11,696 bases of DNA from DATCSE01 sp036568605 (GTDB lineage Bacteria > Pseudomonadota > Gammaproteobacteria > Burkholderiales > Burkholderiaceae_C). The position numbers and the translations under genes were made by a program. Under the pieces are notes generated by a model. That model had not been told where the DNA came from. It did no database searches and was given only the letters and a program-made list of their open reading frames with translations. The stretch spans positions 1 through 11,696 of the forward strand of contig DATCSE010000444.1 of assembly GCA_036568605.1 (NCBI GenBank), in the 5' to 3' direction. Position 1 is the first letter of the stretch, and each line of letters opens with the position of its first letter. Shown here one piece after another: positions 1 to 7,389 of this stretch.

Positions 1-756
1 GGCTGGAAGAGCTACCTCGAGAACCCCGCGCCAGGCAACGCGCTGATCAAGAAGGACAACCCCGAGATGACCGACGACCAGCTCGCCTACAGCGTCGCGA
101 AGCTGAAGGAGTCCGGCATGATCGCCGGCTTGCTCGAACCCAGCGACGGGCGCGTGCTGGTCGGCCGCCAGCCGGCCACGCTGGGCGACGCGAACGCACG
201 CAGGCTCGCGTTCGTGTTCCAGGCGCCGACGCTGATGCCGTGGGCCAGCGTGCACGCGAACGTGCGTCTGCCGCTGGACCTGGCCGGGGTTCCGCGCGCC
301 GAGGCCGACGCGCGCGTGCCGGGCGCGCTGAAGCAGGTGGGCCTCGAGAAGTTCGCGCAGGCGCTGCCGCGTGCGCTGTCCGGCGGCATGCAGATGCGCG
401 CGTCGATCGCGCGCGCGCTGATCACGCAGCCGCAGCTGCTGCTGATGGACGAGCCGTTCGGCGCGCTCGACGAGATCACGCGCCACAAGCTCGATGCCGA
501 GCTGCTCGCGCTGTGGGCGGCGCGCAAGCTCACCGTCGTGTTCGTCACGCACTCGATCCACGAGGCGGTGTTCTTGTCGACGCGGGTCGTGATGATGGCC
601 GCGCGGCCGGGCCGCGTTGTCGAGGAAGTGCTGATCGACGAGCCGTATCCGCGCACCGCCGAGTTCATGGTCACGCCGCGCTTCAGCCGCTACGCGAAGC
701 AGCTGCAGGACAGCCTGCTGCGCGCGAGCCAGGCGAACGACGAGGAGCTCGAATGA
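1..756 (+). CDS. Chimeric ABC transporter protein: substrate-binding protein C-terminal part fused in frame to an ATPase lacking Walker A (5' partial)
   Basis: The reading frame is open from base 1, so the start lies outside the window. Codons 1 to about 42 (GWKSYLENPAPGN, then an NPEM motif and KLKESGM) read like the C-terminal half of an NMT1/SsuA-type periplasmic binding protein. From IAGLLEPSDGRVLV onward the frame is a nitrate/sulfonate/taurine-type ABC ATPase. It has the Q-loop (FVFQAPTLMPW), the signature LSGGMQMR, Walker B with catalytic Glu (LLLMDEPFGALDE) and the switch His (VVFVTHSIHEA). The P-loop GPSGCGKST that should stand just before 'LRLIAGL' is absent. The join falls at the similar peptides GMIAG and LIAGL, so an in-frame deletion between neighbouring genes is a natural explanation; a misassembly is the alternative. 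An ATPase without Walker A should not bind or hydrolyse ATP. ATG at 67 is only an internal Met. The stop overlaps the permease start (ATGA). Confidence 0.85.
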   Translation, partial: GWKSYLENPAPGNALIKKDNPEMTDDQLAYSVAKLKESGMIAGLLEPSDGRVLVGRQPATLGDANARRLAFVFQAPTLMPWASVHANVRLPLDLAGVPRAEADARVPGALKQVGLEKFAQALPRALSGGMQMRASIARALITQPQLLLMDEPFGALDEITRHKLDAELLALWAARKLTVVFVTHSIHEAVFLSTRVVMMAARPGRVVEEVLIDEPYPRTAEFMVTPRFSRYAKQLQDSLLRASQANDEELE

Positions 757-1577
757 GCAGCCCCGCAGCGCCGCGCGCTCCGCTGCCGTTGCTGAAGCAA
801 CCGCGCGTGCAGCGTGTCGTCTACCCCGGGCTCGTTGCGCTCGTGCTGATCGGGGCGTGGCAGGCGCTGGTCAGCGGCCTGGACCTGCCTGCATACCTGG
901 TGCCCTCGCCGTTCCTGATGCTGAAGACGCTCGCAACGGATTGGGCCGCGCTCGGCTCGGCGCTGCTGGTGACGCTGGAGATCACGCTGTTCGCGTTCGT
1001 CGTCGCGACGGTCGCCGGCGTGCTGATCTCGTTCCTGTTCGTGCAGAGCCGGCTGATCGAGACCGCGCTGTTCCCGTACGCGGTGCTGTTGCAGGTCACG
1101 CCCATCGTCGCGGTCGCGCCGCTGATCATCATCTGGGTCAAGAATTCGACGGCGGCGATGGTGGTCTGCGCGTCGCTGGTCGCGCTGTTCCCGATCATCT
1201 CGAACACCACGCTCGGGCTGCGCAGCGTCGACCCGGACCTGCAGAGCTACTTCAGGATGAACCGCGCGACGCGCTGGCAGACGCTGGTGCGGCTGCGCAT
1301 CCCGAGCGCGCTGCCGTATTTCTTCGGCGGGCTGCGCATCTCGAGCGGGCTCGCGCTGATCGGCGCGGTGGTCGCCGAGTTCGTCGCCGGCACTGGCGGC
1401 ACCGGCGCCGGGCTCGCGTACCAGATCCTGCAGGCGGGCTTCCGCCTGAACATCCCGCGCATGTTCGCGGCGCTGCTGCTGATCTCGCTGACCGGCGTGC
1501 TGCTGTTCGCCGCGATGGCCTGGCTCACGCGGCGCGCCTTGGGCGCCTGGCACGCGAGCGAGACTTCACACGACTGA
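753..1577 (+). CDS. ABC transporter permease, SsuC/TauC/ThiX-like (BPD_transp_1 family)
   Basis: This is a 274-residue inner-membrane permease of the nitrate/sulfonate/taurine or pyrimidine-precursor importer type, complete at the usual family length. About six hydrophobic segments are visible, near residues 24-40, 69-95, 105-128, 133-153, 192-213 and 237-258. The cytoplasmic coupling (EAA) loop lies near residues 171-195 (ATRWQTLVRLRIPSALPYFF, with the usual downstream Gly-Leu-Arg), where the ATPase docks. The start ATG at 753 overlaps the TGA of the preceding ATPase frame and has AGGAG five bases upstream (743-747), so the two are translationally coupled. The next gene begins 4 nt after the stop. 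The substrate cannot be read from the sequence. Because the adjacent ATPase lacks its P-loop, this permease may be inactive unless another ATPase serves it. Confidence 0.93.
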   Translation: MSSPAAPRAPLPLLKQPRVQRVVYPGLVALVLIGAWQALVSGLDLPAYLVPSPFLMLKTLATDWAALGSALLVTLEITLFAFVVATVAGVLISFLFVQSRLIETALFPYAVLLQVTPIVAVAPLIIIWVKNSTAAMVVCASLVALFPIISNTTLGLRSVDPDLQSYFRMNRATRWQTLVRLRIPSALPYFFGGLRISSGLALIGAVVAEFVAGTGGTGAGLAYQILQAGFRLNIPRMFAALLLISLTGVLLFAAMAWLTRRALGAWHASETSHD

Positions 1578-1581
1578 CACG

Positions 1582-2937
1582 ATGATGGCTGCTGCTACCG
1601 ATCCCGCGCTGGTCGCGCGCTTGCCCGACGAGCTGCCCGACATCGACTGGGTCACCGACCCGGCCCGCGTCGCCCGCCTGTCGCAGGACTTCGCCTGGTT
1701 CAGTCCGGTGCTCAAGCGCCAGCTCGCCAACAAGAGCGCGCAGCTCGCGGTGCGGCCGCGCACCGAGGCCGAGATCGCCGCGGTCGTCGGCGCCTGCGCA
1801 CGCCAGCGCATTCCGATCACCGTGCGCGGCAGCGGCACCGGCAACTACGGGCAATCGATTCCGCTGCACGGCGGACTGATCCTGGACCTGAGCGGCTACA
1901 ACGGCTTCGGCTGGGTGCGCGGCGGCGTCGGCCGCGCGCAGGCCGGCATCCGGCTCGCCGATTTCGACCGGCAAGCGCGCCCGCACGGCTGGGAGCTGCG
2001 CTGGCTGCCCTCCACGTTCCGCAGCGCGACCCTGGGCGGGTTGTTCGGCGGCGGCTTCGGCGGCGCCGGCTCGATCACCTACGGCCCGGTCGCCGCGGCC
2101 GGCAACGTGCTGGGGCTGCGCGCGATGACGGTGGAGCCCGAGCCGCGCATCGTCGAGCTGCGCGCGCCCGAGGCGATGGCGATGCACCACGTGTACGGCA
2201 CCAACGGCATCGTGCTCGAGCTGGAGGTCGCGCTCGCGCCGGCCGTGCCGTGGGTCGAGTGCATCGCGGTGTTCGACGCGTTCGATCCGGCGCTGGAGTT
2301 CGCCAGCACGCTGGGCGCCGCGCCGGGCATCGTGAAGAAGGAGGTGTGCTTCTTCGGCGCGCCGGTGTCCGACTACATGACGACGCTGGCCGAACATCTG
2401 CCCAAGGGCTGCCACTCGGTGATCTTGGTGCTGGCCGAATCGTCGCTGGACGCGATGCGCACCATGCTCGCCGAGTTCGGCGGCCGCCTCACCTACTGCA
2501 AGACCGCCGCCGAGTCCGGCACGCGCACGCTGCTGGAATACACCTGGAACCACACGACGCTGGTCGCGATGAAGGTCGACCGCGGCCTGACCTACATCCA
2601 GAGCGCGTTCGAGCCGTCACGCCATGTCGAACAGGCGAAAGCGCTGGAGAAGGCGCTCGCCGGCGAGGTGCTGATGCACCTGGAGTTCCTGCGCACGAAG
2701 GAAGGCGCGTTCAATTGCAGCGGGCTGCAGCTGATCCGATACAGCAGCGAGGAGCGGTTGAACGAGATCATGCAGATCCACCGCGACCACGGCGTCGCGA
2801 TCAACAACCCGCATGTCTACGTCCTCGAGGACGGCAAGCAGGCCGGGAAACTGCTCCCCGGCGCTGTCGAGCTGAAGCGGCAGTTCGACCCGCAGGGCCT
2901 GCTCAACCCCGGCAAGATGCGCAGCTGGTCAGTTTGA
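1582..2937 (+). CDS. FAD-binding oxidoreductase, GlcD/VAO (PCMH) family
   Basis: This is a 451-residue flavoprotein of the FAD_binding_4 fold, predicted cytoplasmic with no signal peptide or membrane segment. The N-terminal FAD domain shows the pyrophosphate-binding loop near residues 78-104 (PITVRGSGTGNYGQ then LHGGLILDLS), a Gly-rich stretch ATLGGLFGGGFGGAGS (149-164), and the TNGIVLELEVAL strand (207-218) that normally ends the FAD domain. The C-terminus FDPQGLLNPGKM is the classic ending of glycolate/lactate/aryl-alcohol oxidases of this family. No His stands in the usual covalent-flavin position of the loop, so FAD is probably non-covalent. It starts 4 nt after the permease stop at tandem ATG codons (1582 and 1585) without a strong ribosome site, consistent with coupled translation. 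It probably oxidises the imported compound or a derivative; the substrate is unknown. Confidence 0.9.
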   Translation: MMAAATDPALVARLPDELPDIDWVTDPARVARLSQDFAWFSPVLKRQLANKSAQLAVRPRTEAEIAAVVGACARQRIPITVRGSGTGNYGQSIPLHGGLILDLSGYNGFGWVRGGVGRAQAGIRLADFDRQARPHGWELRWLPSTFRSATLGGLFGGGFGGAGSITYGPVAAAGNVLGLRAMTVEPEPRIVELRAPEAMAMHHVYGTNGIVLELEVALAPAVPWVECIAVFDAFDPALEFASTLGAAPGIVKKEVCFFGAPVSDYMTTLAEHLPKGCHSVILVLAESSLDAMRTMLAEFGGRLTYCKTAAESGTRTLLEYTWNHTTLVAMKVDRGLTYIQSAFEPSRHVEQAKALEKALAGEVLMHLEFLRTKEGAFNCSGLQLIRYSSEERLNEIMQIHRDHGVAINNPHVYVLEDGKQAGKLLPGAVELKRQFDPQGLLNPGKMRSWSV

Positions 2938-2990
2938 GCCAAGCAGCGCGCCGCGCCCTTCGCATCCAGCCCGCCACCTGCCACCTGCCA
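2938..2990. other. Short intergenic leader of the repeat array with GCCACCT triplication
   Basis: After the oxidase stop this stretch contains ATCCAGCCCGCCACC (2964-2978), which closely matches the ATCCAGCCGCCACC of the array spacers plus unit start. It is followed by two more GCCACC blocks (three tandem GCCACCT-like heptamers, 2973-2992) running into the first palindrome. It looks like the parent or a decayed copy of the 18-bp spacer. No gene is seen. Confidence 0.55.
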
Positions 2991-3412
2991 CCGTTCGGGC
3001 TGAGCTTGTCGAAGCCTGGTGCCCCGGGCACCAGCCCTTCGACAGGCTCAGGGCCAACGGATGTTGATCCAGCCGCCACCGTTCGGGCTGAGCTTGTCGA
3101 AGCCTGGTGCACGAGGCACCAGCCCTTCGACAGGCTCAGGGCGAACGGATGTTGATCCAGCCGCAACCGTTCGGGCTGAGCTTGTCGAAGCCTGGTACAT
3201 GGGGCACCAGCCCTTCGACAGGCTCAGGGCGAACGGATGTTGATCCAGCCGCCACCGTTCGGGCTGAGCTTGTCGAAGCCTGGTGCACGAGGCACCAGCC
3301 CTTCGACAGGCTCAGGGCGAACGGATGTTGATCCAGCCGCAACCGTTCGGGCTGAGCCTGTCGAAGCCTGGTACATGGGGCACCAGTCCTACGACAGGCT
3401 CAGGGCGAACGG
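2991..3412. repeat. Array of five 70-bp REP/REPIN-like palindromes at 88-bp period
   Basis: Five units occupy 2991-3060, 3079-3148, 3167-3236, 3255-3324 and 3343-3412. Each is an imperfect palindrome. The left arm begins CCGTTCGGGCTGAGC and the right arm ends with a CTCAGGGCGAACGG-type sequence; the stem is closed by CTGGTGC...GCACCAG or a variant of it. Four 18-bp spacers (ATGTTGATCCAGCCGCCA or ...GCAA) separate them, giving an exact 88-bp period. Loops and spacers alternate: units 2 and 4 are identical (loop GCACGAG), and units 3 and 5 share loop TACATGG. Unit 1 has its own loop, and unit 5 carries three substitutions outside the loop. The array lies between the convergent ends of the FAD oxidase (2937) and tctA (3428). 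Transcripts from either side would fold strongly, so a role in termination or 3' protection is plausible. The core resembles extragenic palindromes common in Burkholderiales. No RAYT transposase is in the window. Confidence 0.93.
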
Positions 3413-3427
3413 CCGGCGAAGGTGGGC

Positions 3428-4942
3428 CTACGTCTCTTCGACGAAAGCCTCTTCGCGCTTCTTGCTGATCGATGGCAGCATCACGACGACGATCATCAGC
3501 ACCGCCGCGATCAGCAGCCCGGCCGAGAGCGGCCGCGTCACGAACGCGCTCCAGTCGCCGCGCGAAAGCAGCAGCGCGCGGCGCAGGTTCTCTTCCATCA
3601 TCGGGCCGAGGATGAAGCCCAGCAGCAGCGGCGCGGCTTCGCAGCTCAGCTTGTAGAACCCGTAGCCGATCAGCGCGAACAGCGCGGTCAGGTACACGTC
3701 GAACGTGTTGTTGTTCAGCGTGTAGACGCCGATGCAGCAGAACAGCGTGATCGCCGGGAACAGGTAGCGGTACGGCACGGTCAGCAGCTTGATCCAGATG
3801 CCGATCAGCGGCAGGTTCAGGATCACGAGCATCAGGTTGCCGACCCACATCGACGCGATCAGGCCCCAGAACAGCTGCGGGTTGCTGGTCATCACCTGCG
3901 GGCCGGGCTGGATGCCCTTGATCGTCATCGCGCCGACCATCAGTGCCATCACCGCATTGGGCGGGATGCCCAGCGTGAGCATCGGGATGAACGAGGTCTG
4001 CGCGCCGGCGTTGTTGGCCGACTCCGGGCCGGCAACGCCGCGGATGTTGCCCTTGCCGAACGCGACGTCGCCCTGGCGCAGCTTCATCTTCTTCTCGACC
4101 GTGTAGGCGGCGAACGAGGCGAGCAGCGCGCCGCCGCCCGGCAGCACGCCCAGGAGCGAACCCAGGCTGGTGCCGCGCAGCACCGCGGGCCAGGCGTCCT
4201 TGAAGTCCTGCTTGGTCGGCCACAGGCCTTTCACGTCCTTCGTGAACACCTCGCGGTGCTCGGCCGGCATGCCCAGGTTGGCGATGATTTCGCCGAAGCC
4301 GAACACGCCCATCGCGATCACGACGAAGCCGATGCCGTCGGTCAGCTCGGGGATGTCGAAGCTGTAGCGCGCGGTGCCGGAGATCACGTCGGTGTTGATC
4401 TGCGCGAGCAGCAGCCCGAGGATGATCATCGAGATCGCCTTGAGCAGTGAGCCCGAGGCCAGCACGACCGCGCCGATCAGGCCCAGCACCATCAGCGAGA
4501 AGTACTCGGCCGGGCCGAACTTGAACGCGAGCTCGGTCAGCGGCGGCGCGAACGCCGCGATGATGATGGTGCCGACGCAGCCGGCGAAGAACGAGCCCAG
4601 GCCGGCGGCAGCCAGCGCCGAGCCGGCGCGGCCGCGGCGCGCCATCTGGTAGCCGTCGATCGCGGTGACGACCGAGCTCGATTCGCCCGGCACGTTGATC
4701 AGGATCGCGGTCGTCGAGCCGCCGTATTGCGCGCCGTAGTAGATGCCGGCCAGCATGATCAGCGCCGGGGTCGCATCCAGCGCGTAGATCGACGGCAGCA
4801 GCATCGCGATCGTCGCGACCGGGCCGAGGCCGGGCAGCACGCCGATCAGCGTGCCGAGAATGCACCCGAAGAACGCGTACAGCAGGTTCTGCAGCGTGAA
4901 CGCGACGCCGAAGCCCAGCGAGAGGTTGTGCAGCAGGTCCAT
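3428..4942 (-). CDS. tctA: Tripartite tricarboxylate transporter permease TctA
   Basis: This 504-residue polytopic inner-membrane protein is the large subunit of a TctABC-type carrier, which imports citrate-like or other carboxylates using an extracytoplasmic binding protein and an ion gradient. Family hallmarks are visible: GVLPGLGPVATIAMLLP (34-50) and YGGSTTAILINVPGE (73-87), followed by the AIDGY sequence. Many hydrophobic helices follow to the charged C-terminus SISKKREEAFVEET. The length is normal for TctA (about 500). The ATG lies 3 nt after the tctB stop with only a weak GGGCGG upstream, so translation is probably coupled. The stop sits 15 bp from the palindrome array. The transported substrate cannot be inferred because no binding protein is encoded nearby. 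Confidence 0.96.
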   Translation of the reverse strand: MDLLHNLSLGFGVAFTLQNLLYAFFGCILGTLIGVLPGLGPVATIAMLLPSIYALDATPALIMLAGIYYGAQYGGSTTAILINVPGESSSVVTAIDGYQMARRGRAGSALAAAGLGSFFAGCVGTIIIAAFAPPLTELAFKFGPAEYFSLMVLGLIGAVVLASGSLLKAISMIILGLLLAQINTDVISGTARYSFDIPELTDGIGFVVIAMGVFGFGEIIANLGMPAEHREVFTKDVKGLWPTKQDFKDAWPAVLRGTSLGSLLGVLPGGGALLASFAAYTVEKKMKLRQGDVAFGKGNIRGVAGPESANNAGAQTSFIPMLTLGIPPNAVMALMVGAMTIKGIQPGPQVMTSNPQLFWGLIASMWVGNLMLVILNLPLIGIWIKLLTVPYRYLFPAITLFCCIGVYTLNNNTFDVYLTALFALIGYGFYKLSCEAAPLLLGFILGPMMEENLRRALLLSRGDWSAFVTRPLSAGLLIAAVLMIVVVMLPSISKKREEAFVEET

Positions 4943-4945
4943 GGT

Positions 4946-5410
4946 TCAGCCGCCCATGAAAACGGGCTTCAGCGGAATCGTCAGATTCAGGCCCCAGATG
5001 AAGATCGCCCACGAACCTAGCGTGAGCACAATGCAGTTCAGCAGCACGCCCTTCCAGCCGAACTCGTCGCCGGCGAAGCTGACCATGACGATCAGCAGCG
5101 GAATCGTGATGAACATGCCCAGCCGCGGAAGCGCAAGGCCGAACACCGCGATCGAGGCGACGACGATGATCAGCGGCTTCCACGCGATGGCGCCGATCGG
5201 GTCGCCGCCTTCGGTCTCGATGGTCAGCGCCTTGAACATCACGATCGCACCGAGGATCGCGAGGATCACGCTGAGCATCAGCGGAAAGTACCCGGCGCCC
5301 GGACGCGCCGACGAGCCCATCGAGTAGTTGGTCGCGCCGACCGCGAAGATGACGCCGACCACGACGAACATCAACCCGGAAAAGAAGTCCCTCTGGCTCT
5401 TGATCTTCAA
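4946..5410 (-). CDS. tctB: Tripartite tricarboxylate transporter small subunit TctB (TTG start)
   Basis: This is a 154-residue small membrane subunit of the TctABC carrier. The N-terminus reads KIKSQRDFFSGLMFVVVG, the recognisable TctB start, and ARPGAGYFPLML (35-46) is the conserved loop before the second helix. Hydrophobic segments lie near 10-28, 41-61, 78-95, 96-113 and 121-141. There is no ATG or GTG at the expected position. TTG at 5410 is preceded by AGGAG (5423-5419) at 8 nt, which makes it the likely start. The frame stays open far upstream into the secretion ATPase gene, so an automatic caller may give an over-long model or choose an internal Met and lose the first helix. It lies 3 nt before tctA in the same operon. 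Confidence 0.9.
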   Translation of the reverse strand: MKIKSQRDFFSGLMFVVVGVIFAVGATNYSMGSSARPGAGYFPLMLSVILAILGAIVMFKALTIETEGGDPIGAIAWKPLIIVVASIAVFGLALPRLGMFITIPLLIVMVSFAGDEFGWKGVLLNCIVLTLGSWAIFIWGLNLTIPLKPVFMGG

Positions 5411-5580
5411 GCTTTGCGCTCCTGCTACATCTTGTGCCTGCCCTGGCTGTCGCGAAGCTGTCGCCGCAACTGCGCGCGATTCTAGTGACGCCGCCCCGCA
5501 CGCCATGTGTGGTTTCCACGTAGCGCACACCGCAACCGTGCGCGCCCGCTCGGGGACGCGTACGCGCTCGAACCGGAAGG
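5411..5580. other. Intergenic region upstream of tctBA (possible promoter) and downstream of the secretion ATPase
   Basis: This 170-bp gap holds no gene. On the minus strand TAGAAT (5484-5479) matches the sigma-70 -10 hexamer at five of six positions and would give a leader of about 60 nt to tctB, but no convincing -35 stands 16-18 bp upstream. Some 20 bp after the stop of the ATPase gene, CGCGCCC...GGGaCGCG (5541-5560) can form a GC-rich hairpin. It has no T-tract, so it is at best a weak or Rho-assisted terminator. Confidence 0.35.
5419..5423 (-). promoter_or_regulatory. Ribosome binding site that fixes the TTG start of tctB
   Basis: AGGAG on the minus strand lies 8 nt before TTG at 5410. 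The family N-terminus begins exactly there, which selects TTG over the later in-frame ATG codon at residue 14. Confidence 0.7.
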
Positions 5581-7389
5581 CTACTCCCAGGCCGGCGTCG
5601 CGCGCAGCACTTCTTCGATCGTCGTCAGGCCCTCGGCGACCTTCATCGCACCGGCCAGCCGCAGCGGCCGCATGCCCTCCTGCAGCCCTTGCTGGCGCAA
5701 TTTGGTCGCGTCGGGCACCGGGTGGATGCACGCGCGCGCCGCATCGCCGATCGACAGCAGCTCGTACAGGCCGGCGCGGCCGCGGTAGCCGGTCATGCGG
5801 CACTCGAGGCAGCCGACCGGCTTGTACGGCCGCACCGCCCCGTTGAGCCGCCACGGCTTGATCACCTCGTCGATGGTCTCGCGCGAGGTCGCCTCGTCGG
5901 GTTGCTTGCAGCTGGCGCACAGCGTGCGCACCAGGCGCTGCGCCAGCACGCCGATCACGGTGGAGCCGATCAGGTACGGCGGCACGCCCAGGTCGACCAG
6001 GCGCGTGATCGCCGACGCCGAATCGTTGGTGTGCAGGGTGCTGAACACCAGGTGGCCGGTCAGCGCTGCCTGGATCGCCATCTCGGCGGTCTCGAGGTCG
6101 CGGATCTCGCCGACCATGATGATGTCCGGGTCCTGCCGCATCAGCGCACGCAGGCCCTCGGCGAACCCGAGCTCGACGGCCGGCTGCACCTGCGTCTGGT
6201 TGAACGCCGGCTGGATCATCTCGATCGGGTCCTCGACGGTGCAGACGTTGACCTCGTCGGTCGCGAGCCGCCGCAGGGTCGAGTACAGCGTGGTGGTCTT
6301 GCCCGAGCCGGTCGGTCCGGTGACGAGGATGATGCCGTGCTCGTGCGCGACCAGCTGCTCCCAGCGCTTGCCGTCGTGCGTGCCGAAGCCCAGCGCCTCG
6401 AGCGGCTTGACCGTCGTGTCGGGGTCGAAGATGCGCATCACCATCTTCTCGCCGAACGCGGTCGGGATCGTCGACAGCCGCATCTCGACCTCGTCGCCAC
6501 CCGGGTTGCGGGTCTTGATGCGGCCGTCCAGCGGGCGCCGCTTCTCGACCACGTCCATGCGGCCCAGCAGCTTGACGCGCGCGATCATCGCGTTGAGCAC
6601 GCCCGGCGGGAGCTGGTAGACGGTGTGCATCACGCCGTCGATGCGGAAGCGGATCACGCTGCGCTCGCGGCGCGGCTCGAGGTGGATGTCGGAGGCGCGC
6701 TGGTCGAACGCGTACTGCCACAGCCAGTCGACGACCTGCACGACGCCCTGGTCGTTCGCGTCGAGCTGCTTGTTGGTCTTGCCCAGCTCGACCAGCTGCT
6801 CGAAGCTCGCGATCGCCGCGGTCTCGCCGGTCTTGACCGCGTTGCGCACCGAGCGCGACAGCGTGTAGAACTCGGTCGTGTAGCGCGAGACCTCGAGCGG
6901 GCTCGCCAGCACCAGCTTGATGGTCTTGCGCGTGTGCCCCTCGATCTCGGCGACCCAGCTGGTGTCGAACGGCTCGCAGGTCGCGATCGTGATCTCGCGC
7001 GCCCCGACGTTCAGCGGCAGCGCGCGGCGCCGCTCGGCGTAGTTGATCGACATGATCTCCGAGACCCGGCCGACGTCCACCTTCAGCGGGTCGATGCGCA
7101 GGTACGGCAGGCCGCAGCGCGTGGCCAGCCACTCGGTCAGCGCGTCGGTGTCGAGGATCTTGCCGTCCCGGTGCCGCAGCAGCCCGGCGCTGCCCAGCCG
7201 CACCAGCGGGTGCTGCGCGCTTTGCGCACCGGCGAAGCGCTTCGCGGTCTGGCTCGCTTCGTCGGCGGTGATCAGCTCGTCGTCGCGCATCCACTTGAGC
7301 AGCACGCGCGTGTCGAGCCGGCCGGCGGGGTGGGCGGTGTGCGCGTGGTTCTCCACGCTCTTGATCAGGGCCTTCGTGCTCGTGCTCAT
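5581..7389 (-). CDS. GspE/PulE/PilB-family type II/IV secretion ATPase
   Basis: This is a 602-residue cytoplasmic hexameric ATPase of the family that drives pseudopilus or type IV pilus assembly. Residues 1-180 form a divergent N-terminal (MshEN/GspE-N-like) region, then the N2 domain (about 210-330, with ASDIHLEPR at 232-240). The motor domain follows: Walker A GPTGSGKT (358-365), Asp box TVEDPIE (384-390), Walker B DPDIIMVGEIRD (420-431), and His box TGHLVFSTLHTND (444-456). A tetracysteine zinc motif is present (C491, C494, C527, C530). ATG at 7389 overlaps the stop of the preceding gene (ATGA); an ATG 12 codons upstream would lie inside that gene and is less likely. No GspF/PilC platform, pilins or secretin are present here, so the system it powers is encoded elsewhere. 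PilB/GspE/MshE cannot be separated by eye. Confidence 0.94.
   Translation of the reverse strand: MSTSTKALIKSVENHAHTAHPAGRLDTRVLLKWMRDDELITADEASQTAKRFAGAQSAQHPLVRLGSAGLLRHRDGKILDTDALTEWLATRCGLPYLRIDPLKVDVGRVSEIMSINYAERRRALPLNVGAREITIATCEPFDTSWVAEIEGHTRKTIKLVLASPLEVSRYTTEFYTLSRSVRNAVKTGETAAIASFEQLVELGKTNKQLDANDQGVVQVVDWLWQYAFDQRASDIHLEPRRERSVIRFRIDGVMHTVYQLPPGVLNAMIARVKLLGRMDVVEKRRPLDGRIKTRNPGGDEVEMRLSTIPTAFGEKMVMRIFDPDTTVKPLEALGFGTHDGKRWEQLVAHEHGIILVTGPTGSGKTTTLYSTLRRLATDEVNVCTVEDPIEMIQPAFNQTQVQPAVELGFAEGLRALMRQDPDIIMVGEIRDLETAEMAIQAALTGHLVFSTLHTNDSASAITRLVDLGVPPYLIGSTVIGVLAQRLVRTLCASCKQPDEATSRETIDEVIKPWRLNGAVRPYKPVGCLECRMTGYRGRAGLYELLSIGDAARACIHPVPDATKLRQQGLQEGMRPLRLAGAMKVAEGLTTIEEVLRATPAWE

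Noticed and set aside
67..756. Independent gene starting at ATG 67
   Set aside because: The frame is open and protein-like from base 1, no ribosome site precedes 67, and the residues around Met23 match the interior of a binding protein.
3019..3331. Small ORFs reading FGLSLSKPG... across the repeat array, both strands
   Set aside because: They are translations of the palindromes themselves and repeat with the 88-bp unit. No ribosome sites or coding signal.
2991..3412. Possible CRISPR array because of regular spacing
   Set aside because: The conserved unit is 70 bp and palindromic along its whole length, and the 18-bp spacers are the same sequence (two variants). CRISPR spacers would be unique. 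No cas gene is present.
3312..5528. 738-codon open frame on the minus strand over tctA/tctB
   Set aside because: It is another frame of the tct genes; its Arg/Asp/Gly-rich composition is typical of a high-GC shadow, and it runs into the repeats.
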